DNA from: Rhodoferax bucti
GTDB lineage: Bacteria; Pseudomonadota; Gammaproteobacteria; Burkholderiales; Burkholderiaceae_C
Direction of reading: 5' to 3'
Assembly (NCBI RefSeq): GCF_005876985.1
Contig: NZ_VAHD01000001.1
Coordinates: 558,001-622,000, forward strand
DNA length: 64,000 nt
This document shows, in pieces, positions 19,304 to 27,121 of the stretch (positions are counted from its first letter, which is position 1; every line of letters starts with the position of its first letter). Position numbers and translations under genes: made by a program. Below the pieces are notes generated by a model, which searched no databases, had not been told where the DNA came from, and worked only from the letters and a program-made list of their open reading frames with translations.

Positions 19304-20593
19304 TCAAACAATGCCGCTGCTGGGGCCGCTGGCAGGGCGGATGGCCGCCATCTGCTGGCGGTAGCCGCTGGCGCGGTAGGCCTGGACCGGGTCGGCAGCG
19401 CCGCCCGCGTCGATACGGATCTTTTGCAGCAAGGGCGTCACATCGGTGTGGAAGGCCTGCTTCAGGGTCTGCGCGGCCATCAGCACATCGTTGCTGTCCT
19501 GGTAGGCGGTCAGCGCCTTGCGGTCTACCAACAGCGCCTGGGCATAGCAGCGCTGCACGGTCACGGCGCTGGTCATCAGGCTCTCAATCGGGTCGGTCAC
19601 GTTGTGCGACTGGTCCAGCATGTAGGCGGGGTCAAAGCCCGGCGCCCGGCTTTGTGCAGCGTCTACCAATTCACTGAACACGAGGAAGAGTTGGTAGGGA
19701 TTGATGCTGCCGCTGTCCAGATCGTCGTCGCCGTACTTGCTGTCGTTGAAGTGGAAACCGGCTAACTTTTGGGCATGTACCAGGCGGGCCACGATCAGCT
19801 CGATATTGGTGTTGGGCGCGTGGTGGCCCAAGTCCACCAGGCAATGCGCCTTGGGGCCAAGCGTCTGGGCGGCCAACAAGCTGCTGCCCCAGTCCTGGAT
19901 GACGGTGGCGTAAAACGCGGGCTCGAACATCTTGTGCTCGAGGAACATGCGCCAGTCGGCGGGGAGCGCGTCATAAATCTGGCGATTGCTGTCCAGGTAG
20001 CGCTCGAACTGGCGGCGGAAATGGCTTTGGCCGGGGAAGTTGGAGCCATCGCCGATCCACACGGTCAGCGCCTTGCTGCCCAACTGCTTGCCAATCTCAA
20101 TGCACTCCAGGTTATGGGCCACGGCCTGGGCGCGCACGCCAGCGTCAGCATGCGTGAGGCTGCCGAACTTGTAGGACAGCGGCTGGTCTTTCTGGTCGGA
20201 GAAGGTGTTGGAGTTGACGGCGTCAAACGCCACGCCATTGGCCTCGGCGTGCTGGCGCAGCTCTGTGTAGTCGCTCACCTTGTCCCAAGGGAAGTGGGGC
20301 GACACGGTGGGGGTGCAGCGCACCAGCTGCTGAATGACGCCGCAGTCCTGGATCTTGTCGAACACATGGCGCGGCTCGCCCAAGCCGGGAAAGCGCGCAA
20401 AGCGGGTGCCGCCGGTACCCACGCCCCAGCTGGGCACGGCCACGGCGAACTTCGCCACCTCGGCCTTGAGGACGGCAATGTCCACGCCGCGGCGGGCCAG
20501 TTGCTCGCCCAGGGTTTCATAGTCCAGGTTCACGCGGGCTGCGGCCTGGGCGTTGTGGTCGGCGATCAGCCCGGTGTTGATCTGTTGTGTCAT
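19304..20593 (-). CDS. rhaI: L-rhamnose isomerase (rhizobial/pseudomonad type)
   Basis: A 429-residue metal-dependent TIM-barrel isomerase converting L-rhamnose to L-rhamnulose. Conserved stretches include ALTVWIGDGSNFPGQ near residue 175, the FLEHKMFEPAFYATVIQDWG metal-ligand region, LVDLGHHAPNTNIE, and FHFNDSKYGDDDLDSGSINPYQLF. It is of the type found with RhaD-dehydrogenase fusions rather than the enterobacterial RhaA. It lies 24 bases after rhaD; the 131-base gap to rhaS contains no recognisable gene. Confidence 0.93.
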   Translation of the reverse strand: MTQQINTGLIADHNAQAAARVNLDYETLGEQLARRGVDIAVLKAEVAKFAVAVPSWGVGTGGTRFARFPGLGEPRHVFDKIQDCGVIQQLVRCTPTVSPHFPWDKVSDYTELRQHAEANGVAFDAVNSNTFSDQKDQPLSYKFGSLTHADAGVRAQAVAHNLECIEIGKQLGSKALTVWIGDGSNFPGQSHFRRQFERYLDSNRQIYDALPADWRMFLEHKMFEPAFYATVIQDWGSSLLAAQTLGPKAHCLVDLGHHAPNTNIELIVARLVHAQKLAGFHFNDSKYGDDDLDSGSINPYQLFLVFSELVDAAQSRAPGFDPAYMLDQSHNVTDPIESLMTSAVTVQRCYAQALLVDRKALTAYQDSNDVLMAAQTLKQAFHTDVTPLLQKIRIDAGGAADPVQAYRASGYRQQMAAIRPASGPSSGIV

Positions 20594-20617
20594 GGTGTGT
20601 CTCGAATACGTGGGGTC

Positions 20618-22723
20618 TTAGCGTGGGAAGGCAGCGAGGTTGCCTGCGTCCACGTTGAGGATGTTGCCGGTGGATTTGGCCGCGAGTTCGCTGGCCAAAA
20701 AGTAAGTGGCTTCGGCAATGTCTTCGGGGAAGACGCTGCGCTTGAGCATGGAGCGGTCGCGGTAGAAGGCTTCGAGTTCTTCCTCGCTCACCTTGTTGGC
20801 CGCGGCACGTTCCTGGCTCCACGTACCGGTCCAGATTTTGCTGCCGCGGATCACCGCATCGGGGTTCACCACATTGCAGCGAATGCCCAGCGGTGCGCCT
20901 TCCAGCGCAAAGCTGCGCGACAGCTGAATTTCAGCGGCCTTGGCCGCGCAGTAGGCCACGGCCTGGTTGCTGGCCACCATGCCGTTCTTGCTGGCAATGA
21001 AGACCATGGAGCCGCCCACGGCCTGCGCCTTCATGAGGCGGAAGGCTTCGCGGCCGACCAGGAAGTAGCCCGTGGCCAGAATGCTCTGGTTGCGGTTCCA
21101 CAGCGCCAGCGTGGTGTCTTCCAGCGGCGATGCGGAGGCGATGCCGGCGTTCGATACCAGAATGTCCACGCCACCGTATTCGATGGCGGTGCGGGCATAG
21201 GCCGCAATGACCGACTCTTCGCTGGTCACATCGCACACCACGCCGCGCACCACGTCTTTGCCAAACTTCTTGGAGAGTTCGGCCACGGTGGACTCCAGCG
21301 CGGCGGCATCAATGTCCAGCAGCACGGCGCACACGCCTTCCTGCAACTGGCGCTCCACAATCGCGCGGCCAATACCACCGGCACCACCGGTGACCAGGGC
21401 CACCTTGCCCACCAGAGGCTTGGCCTTGGGCATACGCTGCAGCTTGGCTTCTTCGAGCAGCCAGTACTCGATGTCAAACGCCTCCTGCTCGGGCAGGCCC
21501 ACATAGGTGTCGATGGCGTTGGCATCGCGCATCACGTTGATGGCGTTCACATAGAACTCGCCGGCAATGCGGGCCGTGGCCTTGTCCTTGGCGATGGCCA
21601 CCATGCCGATGCGGGGCAGCAGGATGATGACGGGGTTCGGGTCGCGCAGCGCCGGGCTGTTGGCGCGCTTGCAGCGTTCGTAGTAGGCAGTGTAGTCGGC
21701 GCGGTAGTCGGCCAGCTTGGCGGCAATGGCCTTGGACAGCTCGGCACCGCCCAGGGTGTAGACGGACTCGTCGAGGATCAGCGGCTTGATCTTGGTGCGC
21801 AAAAAGTGGTCGGGGCAGGAGGTGCCCAGAGCCGCCAGCGCTTCGAGCTGCTGGCTGTTCACAAACTCCATGACCACGGCCTGGCGGTCCACATGCAGCA
21901 GCTTGTGGCCGCTTTGTGAGGCCTGGCCGCGCAACACGGGCAGCACCCGGGCCAGCACCTCGTCTTGTGCGGCGGCATCCAGCGCGTTGACCTTGGCGCC
22001 ACCAAAGGGCACGGCCTTGCGGGCCTGCGCTTGCGCGGCCAACCAAGTCTGTGCTTGCTCGATCACGGCCACGGTGTTCTCGTAGCAGCTGCGGGAATCG
22101 TCACCCCAGGTGAACAGGCCGTGGCCACCGAGCACCAAGCCCTTGAGGCCTGGGTACGCTGCCACGTAGCGTTGCAATTGCAGGCCCAGCTCGTAGCCGG
22201 GACGGCGCCAGGGCAACCAGCCGATGGTGCCGCCAAAGGCTTCCTTGGTGATGGCTTCGCTATTGGCCATGGCAGCGATGGCGATGACCGAGTCCGGGTG
22301 CATATGGTCCACATGCGCAAACGGCAGGTAGGCGTGCAGGGGGGTGTCGATACTGGCGGCACGGGGGTTCAGGTTGAAGGTGCAGTGCGGCAGGTAGCTC
22401 ACCATCTCGTCTTCATGCTCGGGGCCGCGATAAATGCCTTGCAGCGCGTTGAGCTTGTCCATGTACAGCGTGGAGAAGCCGTCGAGCTTCATGGAGCCCA
22501 CGTCACCGCCGGAACCCTTGACCCACAGCACTTGCACGTCCTGGCCGGTCAGTGGATCTTTCTGGGTGATCTTGGCAGACGTGTTGCCGCCACCGTAGTT
22601 GGTAATGCGCAGGTCGGAGCCCAGCAGGTTGGAGCGGTACAGCAACAGGTTGGGCTGGTCGAGCTTGGCGGCATGGTCCGCATTCCAGACGGGGAACGGG
22701 GCGGGAGAAATACGTTGTGTCAT
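20618..22723 (-). CDS. rhaD: bifunctional rhamnulose-1-phosphate aldolase / short-chain (lactaldehyde) dehydrogenase
   Basis: A 701-residue two-domain enzyme. The N-terminal class II aldolase domain (NYGGGNTSAKI, the metal-binding HAYLPFAHVDHMHPDS, GLVLGGHGLFTWG) should split rhamnulose-1-phosphate into dihydroxyacetone phosphate and L-lactaldehyde. The C-terminal SDR domain (VALVTGGAGGIGRAI near residue 450 and catalytic YCAAKAAE) should oxidise lactaldehyde. The start is ATG 22723 (MTQRISPAPFPVW); a 15-residue extension upstream is less likely. First gene of the operon, divergent from a LysR gene. Confidence 0.93.
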   Translation of the reverse strand: MTQRISPAPFPVWNADHAAKLDQPNLLLYRSNLLGSDLRITNYGGGNTSAKITQKDPLTGQDVQVLWVKGSGGDVGSMKLDGFSTLYMDKLNALQGIYRGPEHEDEMVSYLPHCTFNLNPRAASIDTPLHAYLPFAHVDHMHPDSVIAIAAMANSEAITKEAFGGTIGWLPWRRPGYELGLQLQRYVAAYPGLKGLVLGGHGLFTWGDDSRSCYENTVAVIEQAQTWLAAQAQARKAVPFGGAKVNALDAAAQDEVLARVLPVLRGQASQSGHKLLHVDRQAVVMEFVNSQQLEALAALGTSCPDHFLRTKIKPLILDESVYTLGGAELSKAIAAKLADYRADYTAYYERCKRANSPALRDPNPVIILLPRIGMVAIAKDKATARIAGEFYVNAINVMRDANAIDTYVGLPEQEAFDIEYWLLEEAKLQRMPKAKPLVGKVALVTGGAGGIGRAIVERQLQEGVCAVLLDIDAAALESTVAELSKKFGKDVVRGVVCDVTSEESVIAAYARTAIEYGGVDILVSNAGIASASPLEDTTLALWNRNQSILATGYFLVGREAFRLMKAQAVGGSMVFIASKNGMVASNQAVAYCAAKAAEIQLSRSFALEGAPLGIRCNVVNPDAVIRGSKIWTGTWSQERAAANKVSEEELEAFYRDRSMLKRSVFPEDIAEATYFLASELAAKSTGNILNVDAGNLAAFPR

Positions 22724-22792
22724 GGGCAGTGCAGTTACGAAGAATTGGCGTGACTGTAGACAGTGCAAGCCATAGGCACAACGCAGACATTT

Positions 22793-22825
22793 TTATCCAT
22801 TCAATCAGTTATTCTTATGCATTCA
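22793..22825. promoter_or_regulatory. tandem 11-bp direct repeats between rhaD and the LysR gene, candidate operator
   Basis: TTATCCATTCA (22793-22803) and TTATGCATTCA (22815-22825) differ at one base and start 22 bases apart, close to two helical turns, so they face the same side of the DNA. The second copy also includes TATG-CATT-CATA symmetry. They lie in the 188-base intergenic region, about 70-100 bases upstream of rhaD. Binding by the divergent LysR regulator is inferred. Confidence 0.5.
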
Positions 22826-22911
22826 TACGGCGCTCAACGGCATCGCAGAAACACGCCATGCGCACGGCCGGCTTGGACGAGTGACAGGCCTTTTTCCTAG
22901 GGTAAGTACTG

Positions 22912-23940
22912 ATGAAAACCCCCAAACGCTCCGGCGCAAGCGCCTCCCCCGCACTAGGGATATCCCGCACGGAACGCACCCCTGTGCGCGAGGCGCCGAC
23001 CGAGCGGACACAGCACCGGTTGCGCAACCTCACCCTGCGGCAACTCCGCTTGTTTGAAGCGGTGGCCACCCACCTGAGTTACTCGCGCGCAGCAGAGGTC
23101 ATGAACGTCACCCAGCCCGCGGTGTCCATGCAAATCCAGCAACTGGAGACCGAGGTGGGCCTGCAGCTGCTGGTGAAGTCCGGACGCAAAGTCAGCCTGA
23201 GCCAAGCGGGCGAGGAGATGCTGCGGCAGTGCAGGCGCATCCTCAACCAGGTGCTGCTGGCAGAGGAATCCATGGGAGCCTTCCACCCTGCCGAAGGCGG
23301 GCGTGGCGGGCTGTTGCATTTGGGAGTGGTGTCCTCCGCCCATTACTTTGCGCCGACCCTGATGATGGCGTTTGCACAGCGTTGGCCGGGTGTGAAGTTC
23401 AAACTCACGGTAGACCGGCGGGAAACCATTCTGGCCATGCTGCAAGATCACCAGCTCGACGTTGCTATTGCGGGCTACCCGCCTTCCGAGGCCGATGTGG
23501 AGGCCGAAACCTTTGCCCAGAACCCGCATTGCATCGTGGCGGCGGCAAACCACCCGTTAGCCCGGAAAAAACGCATCGGTTGGGATGCCTTGCGCAACGA
23601 GCCGTTTATCTTCCGGGAACCGGGTTCGGCGACGCGCCACTTCTTTGAGCACCTGATTCAGGCGCAATCCCTGCAGGTGCGGCTATCGATGGAGTTGTCC
23701 GGCAACGAGACCATCAAGCAGGCGGTGATTGCCGGCATGGGCATCAGCTTTTTGTCGGCCCACACGTTCCAGGTGGAATTTGAAGCCGGCAAACTCGCCG
23801 TGCTACACATGGAAGACATGCCAAAAATGCTGGACTGGTGCCTGCTGCACCGGCGCGACTCCAGCTTGAGCGGGGTGAATCAGGCCTTCCGGGAGTTTGT
23901 GCTCACCGAAGGGCCAGGTCTGGTGCAGTGCAAGATGTGA
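22912..23940 (+). CDS. LysR family transcriptional regulator (CbbR-like), probable rhamnose operon regulator
   Basis: A 342-residue LysR-type regulator. The helix-turn-helix is LRLFEAVATHLSYSRAAEVMNVTQPAVSMQIQQLETEVG (given by ends, residues about 43-81), followed by the effector domain with GVVSSAHYFAP and SGNETIKQAVIAGMGISFL, resembling CbbR. ATG 22912 has AGGGTAAG upstream but leaves about 36 basic residues before the usual start; TTG 23020 would give the classic MRNLTLRQLRLF beginning. Divergence from rhaD suggests it controls the operon. That is inferred: better known rha systems use DeoR- or AraC-type regulators. Confidence 0.82.
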   Translation: MKTPKRSGASASPALGISRTERTPVREAPTERTQHRLRNLTLRQLRLFEAVATHLSYSRAAEVMNVTQPAVSMQIQQLETEVGLQLLVKSGRKVSLSQAGEEMLRQCRRILNQVLLAEESMGAFHPAEGGRGGLLHLGVVSSAHYFAPTLMMAFAQRWPGVKFKLTVDRRETILAMLQDHQLDVAIAGYPPSEADVEAETFAQNPHCIVAAANHPLARKKRIGWDALRNEPFIFREPGSATRHFFEHLIQAQSLQVRLSMELSGNETIKQAVIAGMGISFLSAHTFQVEFEAGKLAVLHMEDMPKMLDWCLLHRRDSSLSGVNQAFREFVLTEGPGLVQCKM

Positions 23941-23953
23941 TGCCGCTGCACGC

Positions 23954-24904
23954 TTAGCGGTGCAACACTTCGCGGATGGTGGCGGCCAACTCTTCTTCCA
24001 CGAACTTGGCGATGTAGGCATCCGCCCCTACGCTCTTGACGTGGCTCTCATTGGTCGCCCCGGTCAACGAGGAGTGAATGATCACCGGCACGCTGCTGAA
24101 ACGGCCATCCTGCTTGATGTTGCGGGTGAGCGTGAAGCCGTCCATCTCGGGCATTTCTAGGTCGGTCAGCACCAGAGCCACTTTGTCCTTGATGGTCTTG
24201 CCTTCCTGCGCGGCCTGGGCCTGCAGCGACAGCATTTTTTCCCAGGCCTCTTTGCCGGTTTTGGTCATGATGTAAGGCACGTCCATGGCCTTGAGGCCCT
24301 TCTCGATCATCATGCGGGCGACCGCAGAGTCATCGGCCGCCAGAATGACCTGGCCCGGCTCCAAACGCATTTTGGGGGTGGTGCTGGCGGTGTCGTCTTT
24401 GGCCTCCTGCGGCATCACATCGCGCAGGATTTGCTCCACATCGAGTACCTGGGCCAGGCGGGTGTTTTCGGCATTGCCATCGAGGCGGGCGATGCTGGTC
24501 ACCAAGCCGCCGCCGGTGTTCTCAGCGGAGAGCACCTGCTTCCACTCCAAACGCACGATTTCATTGACCTCTTCCACCGCGAAGGCCTGGGTGGTGCGGG
24601 CGAATTCAGTCACCAACAAAATACCCAAACCCTTGGTGGGCGTGCAGCCCACCACTTGAGGCAGGTTGATCACGGTGATCATTTGCCCGCGGATATTGGC
24701 CACGCCCATGACGGCAGGTGGCGAGTTCACCATGGCGGTGATTTCGGGCATGACCAGAATCTCGCGCACCTTGAACACGTTGATGCCAAACAGCTCGCGC
24801 CGCTGGGTACCCGGAGCCTCGCCCAAGCGGAACAGCAGCAGCTCAAACATGCTGTTGGCAGCCAGGTTGGTCCGCTCGTCAATCTCACGTAACTCTTTGC
24901 TCAT
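23954..24904 (-). CDS. cheV: chemotaxis protein CheV (CheW-like plus receiver domain)
   Basis: A 316-residue cytoplasmic coupling protein. The N-terminal CheW-like domain (FGINVFKVREILVMPEITAMVNSPP, given by its ends, and GVANIRGQMITVINL) links chemoreceptors to CheA. The C-terminal receiver domain holds the acidic patch LAADDSAV, the phospho-acceptor in LVLTDLEMPEMDG near residue 247, and a switch Ser/Thr in VIIHSSL. All receiver residues appear intact. It follows mltA on the same strand by about 60 bases and is convergent with the LysR gene. No other che gene is in the window. Confidence 0.94.
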   Translation of the reverse strand: MSKELREIDERTNLAANSMFELLLFRLGEAPGTQRRELFGINVFKVREILVMPEITAMVNSPPAVMGVANIRGQMITVINLPQVVGCTPTKGLGILLVTEFARTTQAFAVEEVNEIVRLEWKQVLSAENTGGGLVTSIARLDGNAENTRLAQVLDVEQILRDVMPQEAKDDTASTTPKMRLEPGQVILAADDSAVARMMIEKGLKAMDVPYIMTKTGKEAWEKMLSLQAQAAQEGKTIKDKVALVLTDLEMPEMDGFTLTRNIKQDGRFSSVPVIIHSSLTGATNESHVKSVGADAYIAKFVEEELAATIREVLHR

Positions 24905-24965
24905 GGCTCCATCCTTGTATTCCGAATCTCACAGATTCAATGCATCCATCCTACCGGCTTTTGGC

Positions 24966-26099
24966 TCATTTGGGCCACAAAATCCACATTTGCAAGGGCT
25001 GGCGCAAGCGGCCTGCCAGCTCTGCCGCCTCCGGGCCCCAGCCCGCAAAATAGTCGGCCCGCACGGCCCCAGTAATGGCACTGCCAGTGTCCTGGGCCAG
25101 TACCAATTTTTGCAAATTTGTTTGATTGCCATTGGAGGTCAGCCACACCGGCGCACCGTAGGGAATGCTGCCGGGGTCCACCGCAATCGAGCGGCCGGGC
25201 GTGAGCGCCACCCCTTGTGCGCCCTTGGGGCCGAAGGCGGCGTCCAGCTCGCCCAAAGGCTCTTCCTTGAAAAACACCACCCGGGGGTTGGACCACAACA
25301 GCTCCTGCTGGCGCTGCGGGTTTTGTGCCAACCAGGCTTTGATACCAGGCCACGAAGCATCTTTGACCAGGCCCTGGTCCAGCAACCAACGCCCCACGCT
25401 GCGGTAGGGTTGGTCATTGGTGCCCGCATACGCCAGACGCACCATGCGCTGACTGCCATCGGGCTGGGTAATGCGCATGCGTCCCGAGCCCTGAATCTGC
25501 AGCACCAGCGCATCCACCGGGTCGGCCAGGTACGCCAAGGCTTTGCCGCGCAGCGCGGTCTGCGCTTCGGGCAAGGTATCCATCTCCTGCCGGGTGAACC
25601 AGGGCTTGCGCTGGGCCAAGCCTGCAGGCACCTGGTACAGGGGCACGGTAAAGCCGGGCGCCGGGCTACGGCGCGCCTCCAGCACCGGCTCGTAGTAGCT
25701 GGTGAGCAAACCGGTGGACTCGCCCTGGGGGGTTTCCACACGGTGGGGTTGCAGACGGGTCTGCATCCATTCCAACTGCTCTTGCGGGCTGCCGATGCTG
25801 AGGCGCCGCACATCGCCGCACAAGGCGGCCAAGGGCGCTTGGGGTTTTTCGCAGCTCTTGAGCCAGGCATTCCAGGCTTCGAACAAACTATCGTTGCCCC
25901 AACCGGGCAGCTCTTCCCACGCCACGGGCACCCAGCGGCTGCGCCCCGGTGCAGCGGTGGCGGTACTGGCCGCAGGCGTGGCCGGGATGCGGAAGGATTC
26001 CATGGGCGCCCGCGACGGCGCCACAGGCGGCGCACTGCCACAGGCGGCCAGCGTTCCTACAATGGCGGCCCAAGACCACCACACCAGGACACGACCCAT
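24966..26099 (-). CDS. mltA: membrane-bound lytic murein transglycosylase A
   Basis: A lipoprotein of about 377 residues that cleaves peptidoglycan glycan strands from the inner face of the outer membrane. The signal MGRVLVWWSWAAIVGTLAAC ends in a lipobox (LAAC, Cys at 20). The MltA core and the C-terminal 3D domain (AQDTGSAITGAVRADYFAGWG, given by ends) with its catalytic aspartates are intact. ATG 26099 gives the only sensible lipoprotein signal, yet has no good ribosome site; an open frame continues 50 codons upstream. Its start codon overlaps in antiparallel fashion with that of a mini-ORF on the other strand. Confidence 0.91.
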   Translation of the reverse strand: MGRVLVWWSWAAIVGTLAACGSAPPVAPSRAPMESFRIPATPAASTATAAPGRSRWVPVAWEELPGWGNDSLFEAWNAWLKSCEKPQAPLAALCGDVRRLSIGSPQEQLEWMQTRLQPHRVETPQGESTGLLTSYYEPVLEARRSPAPGFTVPLYQVPAGLAQRKPWFTRQEMDTLPEAQTALRGKALAYLADPVDALVLQIQGSGRMRITQPDGSQRMVRLAYAGTNDQPYRSVGRWLLDQGLVKDASWPGIKAWLAQNPQRQQELLWSNPRVVFFKEEPLGELDAAFGPKGAQGVALTPGRSIAVDPGSIPYGAPVWLTSNGNQTNLQKLVLAQDTGSAITGAVRADYFAGWGPEAAELAGRLRQPLQMWILWPK

Positions 26100-26223
26100 G
26101 ACACTGCTATTGCTCGAAGCCCTGGGGGCCGGCCTGATATTTATCGGAATCATCTGGTGGACCATGTTTTCAGGCCGGGAAAACGGCGAACTTCCGCCGG
26201 ACGACAATGAAGACAAAAAGTAG
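26098..26223 (+). CDS. putative 41-residue single-pass membrane protein
   Basis: ATG at 26098 opens a 41-codon frame: MTLLLLEALGAGLIFIGIIW (residues 1-20), continuing WTMFSGRENGELPPDDNEDKK. It has one hydrophobic helix (about 2-24) and an acidic, cytoplasm-type tail. AGGA lies eight bases before the start, a good ribosome site. The start overlaps that of mltA on the opposite strand (CCATGA). I do not recognise a named family, though short proteins with a WWTMFSGR-like motif next to mltA seem to occur in relatives. Coding status is inferred from ribosome site and topology. Confidence 0.55.
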   Translation: MTLLLLEALGAGLIFIGIIWWTMFSGRENGELPPDDNEDKK

Positions 26224-26242
26224 CCCTGGCGCTCGTGGAACA

Positions 26243-26269
26243 TGCGCAAGCAGCTACTAATTTCATAGC
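26243..26269 (+). repeat. dispersed 27-bp element, copy B (intergenic)
   Basis: TGCGCAAGCA plus core GCTACTAATTTCATAGC, with GCTA/TAGC ends able to pair. It is the copy closest to the apparent consensus and lies between the mini-protein gene and the end of the Nit-type amidase gene, three bases from the latter's stop codon. Confidence 0.7.
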
Positions 26270-26271
26270 AA

Positions 26272-27090
26272 TTAGCCTAGCACCCGGTGTTGCAAAGCTG
26301 GTAGCTGGGTGCGGCATTGTTGGAGGCGGGCGTAGTCCAGATCCGCCAACACCACGCCCGCGCCTTGCGCCTGTTGGGCCAGCACGGTGCCCCAGGGGTC
26401 AATCAGCACACTCTGGCCCCACGTCTTGCGCCCGCTGGGATGCACGCCACCTTGGGCCGCCGCCGCCACAAAGCACAGGTTTTCAATGGCACGGGCACGC
26501 AAGAGCACTTCCCAGTGTGCCTCGCCCGTAGTGTGGGTGAAGGCGCTAGGGGCCAGAATCAAGTCCACCCCACGGCTGGCATAGTCACGGTAGAGCTCGG
26601 CAAAACGCATGTCGTAGCACACGCTCAGGCCCACCGACCAGGTGACGCCGTCCTTGGAGGGCAGGCTGAACACCGTGGGGGTGTTGCCACGCTCCAGCAC
26701 ACGGGATTCGTCGTAGCTCTCCGTGCCGTTGTTAAAGCGGAAGAGGTGGATCTTGTCGTACCGGGCCACGCACTCGCCGTGGGGGTTGAAGGCCAACGAG
26801 CTGTTGAACACATGGTCCGGCTGGCTGGCGCTCAAAGGCAGGGTGCCGGCCACGATCCACAAACCCAGCTCGCGGGCAGCCAAGGCCATGGCGTCTTGGA
26901 TCGGCCCTTTGCCGAAGGGCTCCTGGATCGCCAGTTTGTCGGAGTCTTTCAGGCCAATCAGGCAAAAATACTCTGGCAGCACCGCCAACTCGGCGCCGCC
27001 TGCGGCGGCCTGCTCCAGCAACGCTCGGGCGGTGCGCAGGTTGTCCTGCAGGTCGCCGGTGGACACCATTTGAAGGGCAGCTACTTTCAT
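26272..27090 (-). CDS. carbon-nitrogen hydrolase, Nit (deaminated glutathione amidase-like) type
   Basis: A 272-residue nitrilase-superfamily amidase. The catalytic triad is visible: Glu in LAVLPEYFCL (near residue 41), Lys in ARYDKIHLFRF (near 113) and Cys in SVCYDMRFAELYR (near 155). The nearest characterised relatives are Nit1-type enzymes that hydrolyse deaminated glutathione; the substrate here is inferred. The gene lies 31 bases downstream of yhdP on the same strand, a conserved pairing in betaproteobacteria, and ends at a copy of the dispersed repeat. Confidence 0.9.
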   Translation of the reverse strand: MKVAALQMVSTGDLQDNLRTARALLEQAAAGGAELAVLPEYFCLIGLKDSDKLAIQEPFGKGPIQDAMALAARELGLWIVAGTLPLSASQPDHVFNSSLAFNPHGECVARYDKIHLFRFNNGTESYDESRVLERGNTPTVFSLPSKDGVTWSVGLSVCYDMRFAELYRDYASRGVDLILAPSAFTHTTGEAHWEVLLRARAIENLCFVAAAAQGGVHPSGRKTWGQSVLIDPWGTVLAQQAQGAGVVLADLDYARLQQCRTQLPALQHRVLG

Positions 27091-27121
27091 GTCTTACTCC
27101 ACGGTCAGGGGCGCCACGCCC

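Noticed and set aside
19769-21919. Long open frame antisense to rhaI and rhaD (716 codons)
   Set aside because: Low-complexity His/Gly/Ala translation without domains; the sense genes have clear catalytic motifs.
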